Part shown: one piece after another, positions 1-6,222 of the stretch
How the letters are laid out: every line of letters starts with the position of its first letter
How positions within the stretch are numbered: the first letter of the stretch is position 1
From: a bacterium
GTDB lineage: Bacteria; Bacteroidota; Ignavibacteria; Kapaibacteriales; UBA2268
Direction of reading: 5' to 3'
DNA length: 6,451 nucleotides
Assembly (NCBI GenBank): GCA_024710535.1
Contig: JANJUO010000333.1
Location: forward strand, 1-6,451
Notes under the pieces: model-generated
What the model was told of the DNA's origin: nothing
Databases searched by the model: none
The model's input: the letters and a program-made list of their open reading frames with translations, nothing else
Position numbers and translations under genes: made by a program

Positions 1-575
1 GATAAATATGTATTTCTCGAACTCATTGCCAATCCATCAGCCTCGCGTATTGTTGGAGCAATCACAATATCAATTCCAAAATTCAAATCATGATTTAATT
101 TCTTGATTAAAAGAGATTGTTGATAATCTTTTTGACCAAAAATTGCGATATTTGGGCGAACTGCATTGAATAATTTTGCTACAACAGTTGCAACTCCATC
201 AAAATGACCCGGGCGAAATTGTCCCTCAAATGGCTCGGTAATATCATTTATTTGAATTGTTGTATGAAAGCCGATTGGATACATTTCGCGAATATCGGGT
301 AAAAACAAATAATCACTACCATTAGATGAAGCCGTTTGAAAGTCGCGTTCCAAATCTCTTGGATATTTTTCGAAATCTTCATGCGGAGCAAATTGCTTTG
401 GATTGACGAATAAAGTGGTTACAACAATTTCTGCTAACTGCTTTGCTTTACTTATCAATGTGGCGTGACCGCTATGCAGAAAGCCCATAGTTGGAACAAC
501 GGCAACTTTTTTCCCTTCAATTTTATGATTGTCGGAAATTAATTGCATCTCTTTTATAGTTTTAATTATTTTCAT
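1..575 (-). CDS. panC: Pantothenate synthetase (pantoate--beta-alanine ligase), partial at window edge
   Basis: PanC condenses D-pantoate with beta-alanine using ATP, through a pantoyl-adenylate intermediate, in the cytosolic pathway to pantothenate and coenzyme A. I translated it directly from the reverse complement: ATG at 575-573, 191 complete codons, then two bases of a Ser codon at the window edge. Family full length is about 280 residues, so about 90 C-terminal residues lie outside. Visible signatures are PTMGFLHSGH (28-37, the HIGH-like nucleotide-binding motif with His34 and His37), FVNPKQFAP (56-64), GQFRPGHFDGVATVVAKLFN (118-137), FGQKDYQQ (146-153, pantoate/ATP site) and READGLAMSSRN (177-188, KMSKS-like loop). 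The start codon lies inside the end of tsaE (14-nt overlap, different frame), which suggests translational coupling. There is no Shine-Dalgarno sequence. Nothing in the visible part looks damaged. The identification is secure. Confidence 0.96.
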   Translation of the reverse strand, partial: MKIIKTIKEMQLISDNHKIEGKKVAVVPTMGFLHSGHATLISKAKQLAEIVVTTLFVNPKQFAPHEDFEKYPRDLERDFQTASSNGSDYLFLPDIREMYPIGFHTTIQINDITEPFEGQFRPGHFDGVATVVAKLFNAVRPNIAIFGQKDYQQSLLIKKLNHDLNFGIDIVIAPTIREADGLAMSSRNTYL

Positions 576-1026
576 TTTCTTTCAAATTAAAAATTTCAAT
601 TGTTCTATAATCTTCGTCTTCGTCATTCAAGTGAATTACAATTTTGTAATCCACCTTGTCTAATTTGGTACCAGCTTTTTCTGCCCATTCAATCAGTTTT
701 ATGCTTTTTTCATCATAAACACACTCATCAAAACCAATTTCCGCTAATTCATTAGTACTGTTTAATCTATATAAGTCCAAATGATATATGCTTATATCGT
801 CATTTTTTCTTTCACCATTATATAAGTTCATAATTGTGAAAGTTGGACTCGAAACAATCTCTTGAACTTTGAAATTCAAGCAAATTCCCTTAATAAACTC
901 GGTTTTTCCAGCTCCTAAATCACCGGTAAAACTCACAACATCACCCAAAGTAAGCCTTTCAGCAAACTCAGCACCAAGAGAAATAGTCTCTTTTTCGCTT
1001 TTTGTAATATAAACATCTTTTTTCAT
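562..1026 (-). CDS. tsaE: tRNA (N6-threonylcarbamoyladenosine37) biosynthesis ATPase TsaE
   Basis: TsaE is the small P-loop ATPase that works with TsaB and TsaD to transfer threonylcarbamoyl to A37 of ANN-decoding tRNAs in the cytosol. The 154-residue protein is the normal family length. Motifs: Walker A GDLGAGKT (35-42), SSPTFTIMNLY (59-69), YHLDLYRL (81-88), EIGFDE (96-101) and IKLIEWAEKAG (109-119, the family's conserved E-W region). The frame stays open upstream to an ATG at 1074, but those 16 extra residues are hydrophobic and unlike the family. I chose the ATG at 1026, giving MKKDVYITKSEKE, where the domain begins and which lies just past a -7 box. The stop at 564-562 overlaps panC by 14 nt, so the two are probably co-transcribed. 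About 1.1 kb of non-coding DNA separates it from murE upstream. Confidence 0.95.
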   Translation of the reverse strand: MKKDVYITKSEKETISLGAEFAERLTLGDVVSFTGDLGAGKTEFIKGICLNFKVQEIVSSPTFTIMNLYNGERKNDDISIYHLDLYRLNSTNELAEIGFDECVYDEKSIKLIEWAEKAGTKLDKVDYKIVIHLNDEDEDYRTIEIFNLKENENN

Positions 1027-1029
1027 AAT

Positions 1030-1060
1030 CAAAAATACAATAAATTTAAGCAACTGACAA
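1030..1060 (-). promoter_or_regulatory. Candidate Bacteroidota-type promoter for tsaE-panC
   Basis: On the minus strand TATTTTTG (1037-1030) matches the Bacteroidota -7 consensus TAnnTTTG exactly. A TTG at 1060-1058 sits 20 nt upstream, close to the usual spacing of the -33 box, although the preceding base is C rather than T. The -7 box ends only 3 nt before the chosen tsaE ATG, so transcription would begin at or very near the start codon, giving a leaderless mRNA. In AT-rich DNA such a match can arise by chance. Confidence 0.35.
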
Positions 1061-1193
1061 GAAAATAATCTCAAATTCTCACATATTTATATATTGAAAA
1101 CTATTAATCATTATGAGTTTTTATTTTGATTCTTCATATTAAAGATAGTAAAGCATTGATATAATTCGGGATTAATGATTGTGAATTAATAAA

Positions 1194-1336
1194 AGAGCGT
1201 CCCAAAACTACGAAAAAAAGAAAGACACAAAGAGCAATTTGGGAGATCATAGAATATGTAAATTTATTACAGAACTTGGATGACTTGCTACTCAATCGAA
1301 GGAAAAAGAAATTTCGTTTAAAATTGAGACATCTCT
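1194..1336. other. Possible short mobile-element relic with imperfect terminal inverted repeats
   Basis: The left end AGAGCGTCCCAAAA (1194-1207) and the reverse complement of 1322-1336 (AGAGATGTCTCAATT) can be aligned as imperfect inverted ends with one gap and several mismatches. Within the left half, TCCCAAA (1200-1206) and TTTGGGA (1238-1244) form a perfect 7-bp inverted pair. The interior is somewhat less AT-rich than its surroundings. The plus strand reads open from about 1195 to a TGA at about 1341, giving a Lys/Arg-rich peptide of about 48 residues that I do not recognise. There is no clear target-site duplication. This could be a MITE or an IS remnant, or chance. Confidence 0.15.
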
Positions 1337-1508
1337 GTTGAAAAATAATTACAAGTCTTATATAATATTATAGTAAAAAAAAACTCTTCATAAACATAAT
1401 TAATCAATAATTCAATTCAAAAGAACTCTTTCATTGATTAATACAATTATTATATCCCCTATTATTAAAAAAAGTCTATAAAAATATAGATAATTTAAGT
1501 TCAATTTT

Positions 1509-1655
1509 ATTCCGTTGGATGCCATAAATATTCCGTTGGTGGCTTGTGAAACTCCGTTGATTGCTTGTGAAACTCCGTTGATTACTTGTGAAACTCCGTT
1601 GGTGGCTTGTGAAACTTCGTTTGTGGCTTGTGAAACTTCGTTAATTGCAATAAAT
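1509..1655. repeat. 21-bp tandem repeat array, seven units
   Basis: Seven head-to-tail units of exactly 21 bp occupy 1509-1529, 1530-1550, 1551-1571, 1572-1592, 1593-1613, 1614-1634 and 1635-1655. The core is A(C/T)TCCGTTG followed by a 6-base variable part and TTGTGAA. The inner units differ by only a few substitutions, mostly in the middle (GATTGC, GATTAC, GGTGGC, TGTGGC). The first and last units are distinct: both end in ATAAAT instead of TTGTGAA. Because 21 is a multiple of three, the minus strand gives a seven-residue repeat (NGVSQAT-like) inside an 86-codon frame at 1672-1412. That frame starts with TTG, has a low-complexity hydrophobic tail, and the consensus unit is open in all three minus frames, so I treat the array as DNA rather than a gene. 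Confidence 0.9.
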
Positions 1656-2067
1656 AGATATTTAATTACCAATACTGAATTTTTTTGATATTCAACAGTC
1701 TATTTTACAGTATTAGCAATATATTATTATAAAACATCTGTTTTTCTCATTAATGACTCGATATATCTGAAGATATTATCAATATATTTTTTAAGTTGAT
1801 CTATATATTGCCGAACTTGACATTGATATTCATGCTATCAAAATGATATTTTATATGTTATCATATTATTCTATAGCTATCGATTTGTTTTGAATTGGGA
1901 AATGTCATAGTATTTTATCATATCTCTATAATATTATATAATTTCTGCGGAATATTCATTGATATAATTATAATTTTTTTTTCAATAATCATAATCTTTA
2001 TGCGAAAAGATATTATTCTATTAGGATAATATTTTGTTAAATTGGGGATTATTGAAATATTATTCAC

Positions 2068-2100
2068 ACTTGTGCCACATTTTGAAGTTGTGGCACATGT
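2068..2100 (-). terminator. Stem-loop downstream of murE, possible terminator without U-tract
   Basis: Arms ACTTGTGCCACA (2068-2079) and TGTGGCACATGT (2089-2100) pair over 12 bp with one T-T mismatch and a 9-nt loop, starting 15 nt beyond the murE stop. It is clearly GC-richer than the surrounding DNA. Past the hairpin in the direction of transcription the sequence is GTGAATAATATTTC, with no run of U. It may still end or stabilise the murE transcript, or be a binding site for a protein. The structure is clear; the role is inferred. Confidence 0.45.
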
Positions 2101-2115
2101 ATAATAGAAGATGGA

Positions 2116-3579
2116 TTAACTATTTTTTAATTGCTCAACATCATCGAAATGAAACTTTTCTTTTCCGATGATTTGGTAATTCTCATGACCTTTTCCGGCA
2201 ATCAAAATTATGTCATTAAGCGAAGTATTTTGGATTGCTTTTTTGATTGCCTCTGCCCTATCTTCAATAATTTCAACTTTGTTAGAGAATTTTTTGTCAA
2301 TTCCAGCCATTATATCATTCAAGATTGCAATTGGGTTTTCGGTTCTTGGATTATCTGAAGTAATAATTGTATAATCTGCAAGCGAAGCCGAAATTTCTCC
2401 CATAATTGGGCGCTTAGATTTGTCCCTATCGCCACCACAACCAAACACGCAAAGCACTTTACTGCTGTGATTGCCTGCTAATAGGGCATTCCTACAGGAT
2501 TTGATCGCCTTTTCCAAAGCATCGGGAGTGTGGGCATAATCAACCAAACCAATTGCCCCATTTTTGAGAATGACTTTTTGCATTCTACCGGGGGCGCCAT
2601 CACTATTTTCTAATGCATCTTTGATAATTTGATGATCAATTCCAAACAAACTTGCAAAAGTGGCACTTATGGCGCAATTTTCAATATTAAAACTGCCCAA
2701 TAATTTTGTTTTTATTTCAAGATTTATTGTTCCATTCATTTTGAATCGTGAATAATCAAGATTCAATTCTTCATCATTGATCAGTACTTCCCCATTTTTT
2801 CGCCCAACAAAATGAAAATTTGTGTTAGAAATATTATCTATCATAAATTTTGCGTAATTATCATCGCCATTGAGAACGCAGAGCCCGGATTTTTGCATAT
2901 TTTCAAAAAGAATTTTCTTTGCAGAAGCGTAGTCCTCCATATTTTTATGATAATCAAGATGATCAAGACTCAAATTTGTAAAGATTGCACCAATAAAATC
3001 AATATTATGTGTGCGATTCAGTGCCAAAGCATGCGATGAAACCTCCATAAAAACAAATTCAACATTATTTTTGTAAAGATTATCAAACATTTCAGCAAGT
3101 TCTAAAGATTCAGGTGTAGTATGCGTAGAATTTTGAAATTGATTATTGAAATATATGCCTGTTGTTCCAATTATTGCTGTATTAAATCCCGCATTTTCAA
3201 AAATAGATTTAAGCAAAAAGGAGATGGTTGTTTTTCCGTTTGTTCCGGTAATTCCTATTATTTTCAGCTTCTTAGCAGGAAAATTAAAGAAAGCGTGTGC
3301 AAGTTCGGCAAGAGCCATTCTAGTATTCAAACATTTAATATATGTGATATTTTCGGATATTTTTTGAGGTAAAATTTCACAAAAAATTACAGTTGCACCA
3401 TTATTTATAGCCGAATCGATGTAATTATGACCATCTGTTTCGATTCCTTTGATAGCAACAAAAGCAGAATTGTCGATACATTTTTTTGAATTATATGCGA
3501 TGCCACTAATTTCTTTATCAATCTTTCCAAAAATTGAATCAAATTGAACATTATTTAATAAATCATCTAATTTTTTCAT
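2116..3579 (-). CDS. murE: UDP-N-acetylmuramoyl-L-alanyl-D-glutamate--2,6-diaminopimelate ligase
   Basis: MurE adds meso-diaminopimelate to UDP-MurNAc-L-Ala-D-Glu, using ATP, in the cytosolic phase of peptidoglycan synthesis. At 487 residues it has the normal full length. Domain order: N-terminal UDP-binding domain (about 1-100, with YNSKK at 29-33 where many homologues have a DSR motif), central ATPase domain with P-loop TGTNGKTT (111-118), THTTPE (152-157), MEVSSHAL (178-185) and LSLDHLDYH...ASAKK (203-222, holding the lysine expected to be carbamylated), then the C-terminal domain with PGRMQ (330-334), VDYAHTPDALE (346-356), FGCGGDRDKSKRP (379-391), DNPRTENP (409-416) and GKGHE (462-466). 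DNPR is the signature for meso-DAP rather than lysine. The ATG at 3579 is the natural family start and has no Shine-Dalgarno sequence. It stands alone: the preceding gene is closed by a terminator and no mraY or murF follows within about 1 kb, so it is outside a compact dcw cluster here. Confidence 0.97.
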   Translation of the reverse strand: MKKLDDLLNNVQFDSIFGKIDKEISGIAYNSKKCIDNSAFVAIKGIETDGHNYIDSAINNGATVIFCEILPQKISENITYIKCLNTRMALAELAHAFFNFPAKKLKIIGITGTNGKTTISFLLKSIFENAGFNTAIIGTTGIYFNNQFQNSTHTTPESLELAEMFDNLYKNNVEFVFMEVSSHALALNRTHNIDFIGAIFTNLSLDHLDYHKNMEDYASAKKILFENMQKSGLCVLNGDDNYAKFMIDNISNTNFHFVGRKNGEVLINDEELNLDYSRFKMNGTINLEIKTKLLGSFNIENCAISATFASLFGIDHQIIKDALENSDGAPGRMQKVILKNGAIGLVDYAHTPDALEKAIKSCRNALLAGNHSSKVLCVFGCGGDRDKSKRPIMGEISASLADYTIITSDNPRTENPIAILNDIMAGIDKKFSNKVEIIEDRAEAIKKAIQNTSLNDIILIAGKGHENYQIIGKEKFHFDDVEQLKNS

Positions 3580-3600
3580 AATTTTATTAATTGATTAACA

Positions 3601-3608
3601 TAAAGATA
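3601..3608 (-). promoter_or_regulatory. Candidate -7 box upstream of murE
   Basis: TATCTTTA on the minus strand differs at one position from the Bacteroidota -7 consensus TAnnTTTG and lies 21 nt before the murE ATG, between that start and the terminator of the preceding gene, where a promoter is needed. No TTG or TTTG lies at the expected 19-21 nt upstream spacing, so the call is weak. Confidence 0.2.
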
Positions 3609-3658
3609 CAAATTTATTGAAAATGTTGTTATTATTTCAAAAAAGCTGAGAAATATTT

Positions 3659-3690
3659 AAAAAAAATCCCCCGAAATTCGGAGGATTTTT
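3659..3690 (-). terminator. Intrinsic terminator of the T9SS secreted-protein gene
   Basis: The outer arms AAAAATCC (3662-3669) and GGATTTTT (3683-3690) pair over 8 bp. After one C-A mismatch the inner CCGA/TCGG pairs add 4 bp, closing a 3-nt loop. Read on the minus strand, the hairpin is followed by a run of eight U (complement of A 3666-3659, partly shared with the stem base). It begins 18 nt after the stop codon at 3709. A shorter T run on the plus side could make it weakly bidirectional, but no plus-strand gene is present to need that. Confidence 0.85.
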
Positions 3691-3708
3691 AGTTAATTCA
3701 TAGAAATA

Positions 3709-3960
3709 CTATTTTAATATAATTAATTTCTCTGAAATAGTTTTGTTTCCGTAACTTAATATAAGATTGTAATTTCCTGATGAAATTAATTCAGTGTTTA
3801 AATTAATTCTGTGAGTTCCTGCATTCATTCTTGAATTTATCAAATTTTGGATTTTGTTTCCGGCATTATCATATAGATTCAATGTAATATCGGATTCTTC
3901 TTTCAATATGAATTCGATTTCTGCATTATTGCTAACAGGATTTGGGTTAATAGAAAGTTC
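3709..3960 (-). other. T9SS type A C-terminal sorting domain (within the secreted-protein gene)
   Basis: The last 83 residues begin IELSINPNPVSNNAEIEF and continue with a LNLYDNAGNKI strand, a short GTHRINLNT turn and an SSGNYNLILSYGNK segment, ending in a KLIILK tail. This is the layout of the Bacteroidota type IX secretion sorting domain: an N-P-N-P-V opening, a beta sandwich, and a short basic-hydrophobic end. It shows that the organism has, or recently had, a T9SS. Confidence 0.9.
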
Positions 3961-6222
3961 AATTTCATTATTTGAATAATTATCAAGCACATAAACAGCA
4001 TCTTTATTATAAATTAGATTGCTCATTTTGTTATTGCTAAGTAATTCTCTAATAACGATACCTTTCAAATCTTCAAATTCATTGCTTTTTGCATTATATA
4101 ATTTGATGCTTAGCTCTGCAGAATTCTTTGCGCCAAAATCGAAATCAGTCATTTCATTATCACCCCATATTGTTATAACTGATTTGCCAGCAACTACTCT
4201 TGATGTTCCCACTAAATTGCTTTCGTTATCAAAAACAGCTAATTCGGAATCATCTTCCAGATCAGTATTGATAATAAGTGTTGAATTATTACCTGTATTC
4301 GAACTTTTCGGAGCAAAAAGTTTAGAATCGTAATTCTCAATTGGTTCAGATGAAGAACTTCTGCTCAAATAGTTTGCGGGATAAACCAATGTATCAACTC
4401 TTGAGAGATACATTTGGTAGCCCTGCCCCAATTTCATATTATTAATTGTGTTAACACCATTAGGTATATAAACTTGACCGGCGCTATTCTTTGCAATCAC
4501 CAAAACATTATGTTGTTCGATAGTGCTTAATTGAGTATTGATATTGCTCTCAAATTTTCTGAGATAAGGCACCAATGACCAACCTTTGATGAGATATATA
4601 TCTGTATTTTGCGGAACCGCTTCGGTACCATTAATTTTCAATATAAGTTGTTTTTTTGCATAAATTTGGTATGCTTCTTTATAATTCCAATTGCCAATTG
4701 TATTTGTTCCGGATGAAGGCAAGTAAATCTTTCCTGAACTATTTTTAACGATAACAATATCATCTTTTATGTCATTGAAAATATTTGGCAATGAGGCATT
4801 TGTTGGAATTATATAAGATGAATTCAAATTCCAGCCTTGATTAATCACAATATTTTGAACAACATCTTCCCCATAAATTTCAGAGAGTTCGCTTGTAGTG
4901 TTATTGGCAAAGAAATTATCGCCACTTAAATATTTAACTCTGGCATTGATTGCCTTGCTTTCTTGAGAATCCCATAATTTGAAAGAATAATTTTCACTAT
5001 TGGCAAAGCCATCTTTTTCTGGAGTGTTGCTGTCATCGCCCCATACGGTAATTTCCAAATTACTTCCGTCCCAAACTTTGTATCCTGCACATTTTTTCGT
5101 TCCATTATCATCAAAAAATGCACCTATAGCATCGCCAACCATAAATTTTCTGCCGTTGATTAGATGAGGAATATTCTTTGATAATTTAATTATGGACGAT
5201 TTACCTGTTTCGGATGTATAAGACCAATCTGCCGGAATATCATTTGGATATGTTCCATTGCCATAAATCATAAGTTCGAGTATTTCAGCATTACATGAAG
5301 AAACATAAATATCAGAAACATAGCTATTATTATTTTTCAAAGTAAGAGTAATGATTCCATTTGCTGTCGAACTTGCCTGATTTATGATAAAGCTTCCATT
5401 TTGTAGGAATGCGTTTGTACAATTGGAGCCGCAATTATTTTTGATGTAAATTTTCACAGAATCAACAAAAGGATTTATAGCTTCAATATTGAACCTTAGT
5501 TTTCCATTGGAAAGAGCAATTTTATCATTAAGATTTGTGAAATTACAATTGCCTGCACCGCCACAATCGGCAGAATTAGTTAATACAGCCGAAACAATTA
5601 TATCATTTTCTAACCATTCGGAGTTACAAGAATTATCTTTATTTCCGGTTAATGTGGAGATATATCTGTTTAATGCTGTATTATTTCCAGTTTTGAATTT
5701 CCAAACTGAAGACCAATTACTTGTATCTAAAGTTGAAAACGCATTCACTCTCCAATAATAATTAAGCAATTGAGATAATTTGCCGCTTTCAACAACATAA
5801 TTTACTGTCGAAATGCTTACATCAGAAACAATATTAGAGAAATTAATGTCCCTTGCAATTTGTATTCTATAATTTTCAGCATTTGGAACACTTGCCCAAA
5901 TTAATTCAGGAACTAATGAAACATATTCATCATTATTTGCGATTGAAACCAGTTCTGGAGTAGAAAGTTTCTCCGTAGTTTTGAAATTCCAAACAGATGA
6001 ATAAGCTGTTGTATCTGCAAAATCTGCCGCTAATACTCGCCAATAGTAAGTTGTGTTATAATTTAGATTGCTTGCTGAATAATTACTGCTTGCTATCCAA
6101 TTATCAATAACTGTTGTTGTGAAATTTGAATTGGTTGAAACTTGTAAGCGATAATTTTGTGAATAAGCTACATCATTCCAATCAAGAATCAGATTTGTTT
6201 TTTGATTTGTTGCATTATTCAA
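3709..6222 (-). CDS. Multidomain secreted protein with FN3 repeats and T9SS type A sorting domain (5'-truncated frame)
   Basis: Residues are numbered from the TTG at 6222. FN3-like domains span about 1-83 and 88-178 (motifs W.DV..SQNYRLQVS and YYWRV). A Cys-containing region follows (185-340; Cys199, 220, 226, 264, 268, 310). Then come a GDAIGAFFDDNG...ITVWGDD module (363-445), two related GWN/GWS modules (about 458-543 and 544-616, sharing IV/AKNS.G..Y.P and the NTI.N stretch), a second ELAVFDNES...ITIWGD module (660-725), and a T9SS type A C-terminal domain (755-837: SINPNPV, LYDNAGNKI, SGNYNLIL, ending EKLIILK). That domain routes proteins from the periplasm across the outer membrane and is usually removed when the protein is anchored or released. 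The true N-terminus and signal peptide are outside the window. TTG 6222 is the only usual initiator downstream of the in-frame TAA at 6411-6409, but it falls between FN3 repeats, so it is probably not a real start. The gene is likely interrupted. The biological role is unknown; FN3 modules suggest surface binding or spacing. Confidence 0.85.
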   Translation of the reverse strand: MNNATNQKTNLILDWNDVAYSQNYRLQVSTNSNFTTTVIDNWIASSNYSASNLNYNTTYYWRVLAADFADTTAYSSVWNFKTTEKLSTPELVSIANNDEYVSLVPELIWASVPNAENYRIQIARDINFSNIVSDVSISTVNYVVESGKLSQLLNYYWRVNAFSTLDTSNWSSVWKFKTGNNTALNRYISTLTGNKDNSCNSEWLENDIIVSAVLTNSADCGGAGNCNFTNLNDKIALSNGKLRFNIEAINPFVDSVKIYIKNNCGSNCTNAFLQNGSFIINQASSTANGIITLTLKNNNSYVSDIYVSSCNAEILELMIYGNGTYPNDIPADWSYTSETGKSSIIKLSKNIPHLINGRKFMVGDAIGAFFDDNGTKKCAGYKVWDGSNLEITVWGDDSNTPEKDGFANSENYSFKLWDSQESKAINARVKYLSGDNFFANNTTSELSEIYGEDVVQNIVINQGWNLNSSYIIPTNASLPNIFNDIKDDIVIVKNSSGKIYLPSSGTNTIGNWNYKEAYQIYAKKQLILKINGTEAVPQNTDIYLIKGWSLVPYLRKFESNINTQLSTIEQHNVLVIAKNSAGQVYIPNGVNTINNMKLGQGYQMYLSRVDTLVYPANYLSRSSSSEPIENYDSKLFAPKSSNTGNNSTLIINTDLEDDSELAVFDNESNLVGTSRVVAGKSVITIWGDNEMTDFDFGAKNSAELSIKLYNAKSNEFEDLKGIVIRELLSNNKMSNLIYNKDAVYVLDNYSNNEIELSINPNPVSNNAEIEFILKEESDITLNLYDNAGNKIQNLINSRMNAGTHRINLNTELISSGNYNLILSYGNKTISEKLIILK
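5991..6169 (-). repeat. FN3-encoding tandem repeat, copy 1 (intact)
   Basis: This 179-bp segment matches 6273-6451 at a fixed offset of 282 bp (94 codons) with 171 of 179 identical bases by direct comparison. It encodes part of an FN3-like domain from the AYSQNYRLQVS strand to the AYSSV strand. Homology becomes patchy below 5991, where the linker to the next, divergent FN3 domain begins. Confidence 0.92.

Larger units (their letters stand above)
1075..2115. other. Long AT-rich intergenic region without a convincing gene
   Basis: This stretch lies between murE and the longest possible tsaE frame. I see no gene with recognisable protein features, no tRNA and no rRNA. It holds a 21-bp tandem array (1509-1655), a possible mobile-element relic (about 1194-1336), AT-rich low-complexity DNA with many short runs of ATATT/GATAT (about 1690-2040), a weak AT hairpin near 2003-2034, and a GC-richer hairpin just after murE (2068-2100). 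The length is unusual next to the 14-nt overlap of the following gene pair, and suggests decayed or horizontally inserted DNA, but nothing proves that. Confidence 0.7.

Noticed and set aside
1027..1074. Longer tsaE start at 1074
   Set aside because: The additional 16 residues are hydrophobic and lie before the normal TsaE N-terminus, and the -7 box at 1037-1030 would fall inside the gene.
1509..1655. CRISPR array
   Set aside because: The repeats are directly abutting 21-bp units without spacers, and no cas gene is nearby.
1412..1672. 86-codon minus-strand frame with NGVSQAT-like heptads
   Set aside because: It starts with TTG, its length comes from the 21-bp tandem array whose consensus unit is open in all three minus frames, substitutions between units do not favour silent sites, and the rest is low-complexity.
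2003..2034. AT-only hairpin AGATATTAT / ATAATATTT as a regulatory element
   Set aside because: Pairing consists almost only of A-T in very AT-rich DNA, where such structures arise by chance.
2131..3372. Plus-strand frames opposite murE
   Set aside because: Short, compositionally odd shadows of the clear murE gene, with no motifs.
4019..5758. Plus-strand frames and the short minus-strand frame at 4926-5123 inside the secreted-protein gene
   Set aside because: They overlap well-supported domains in the main frame and have no recognisable protein features.
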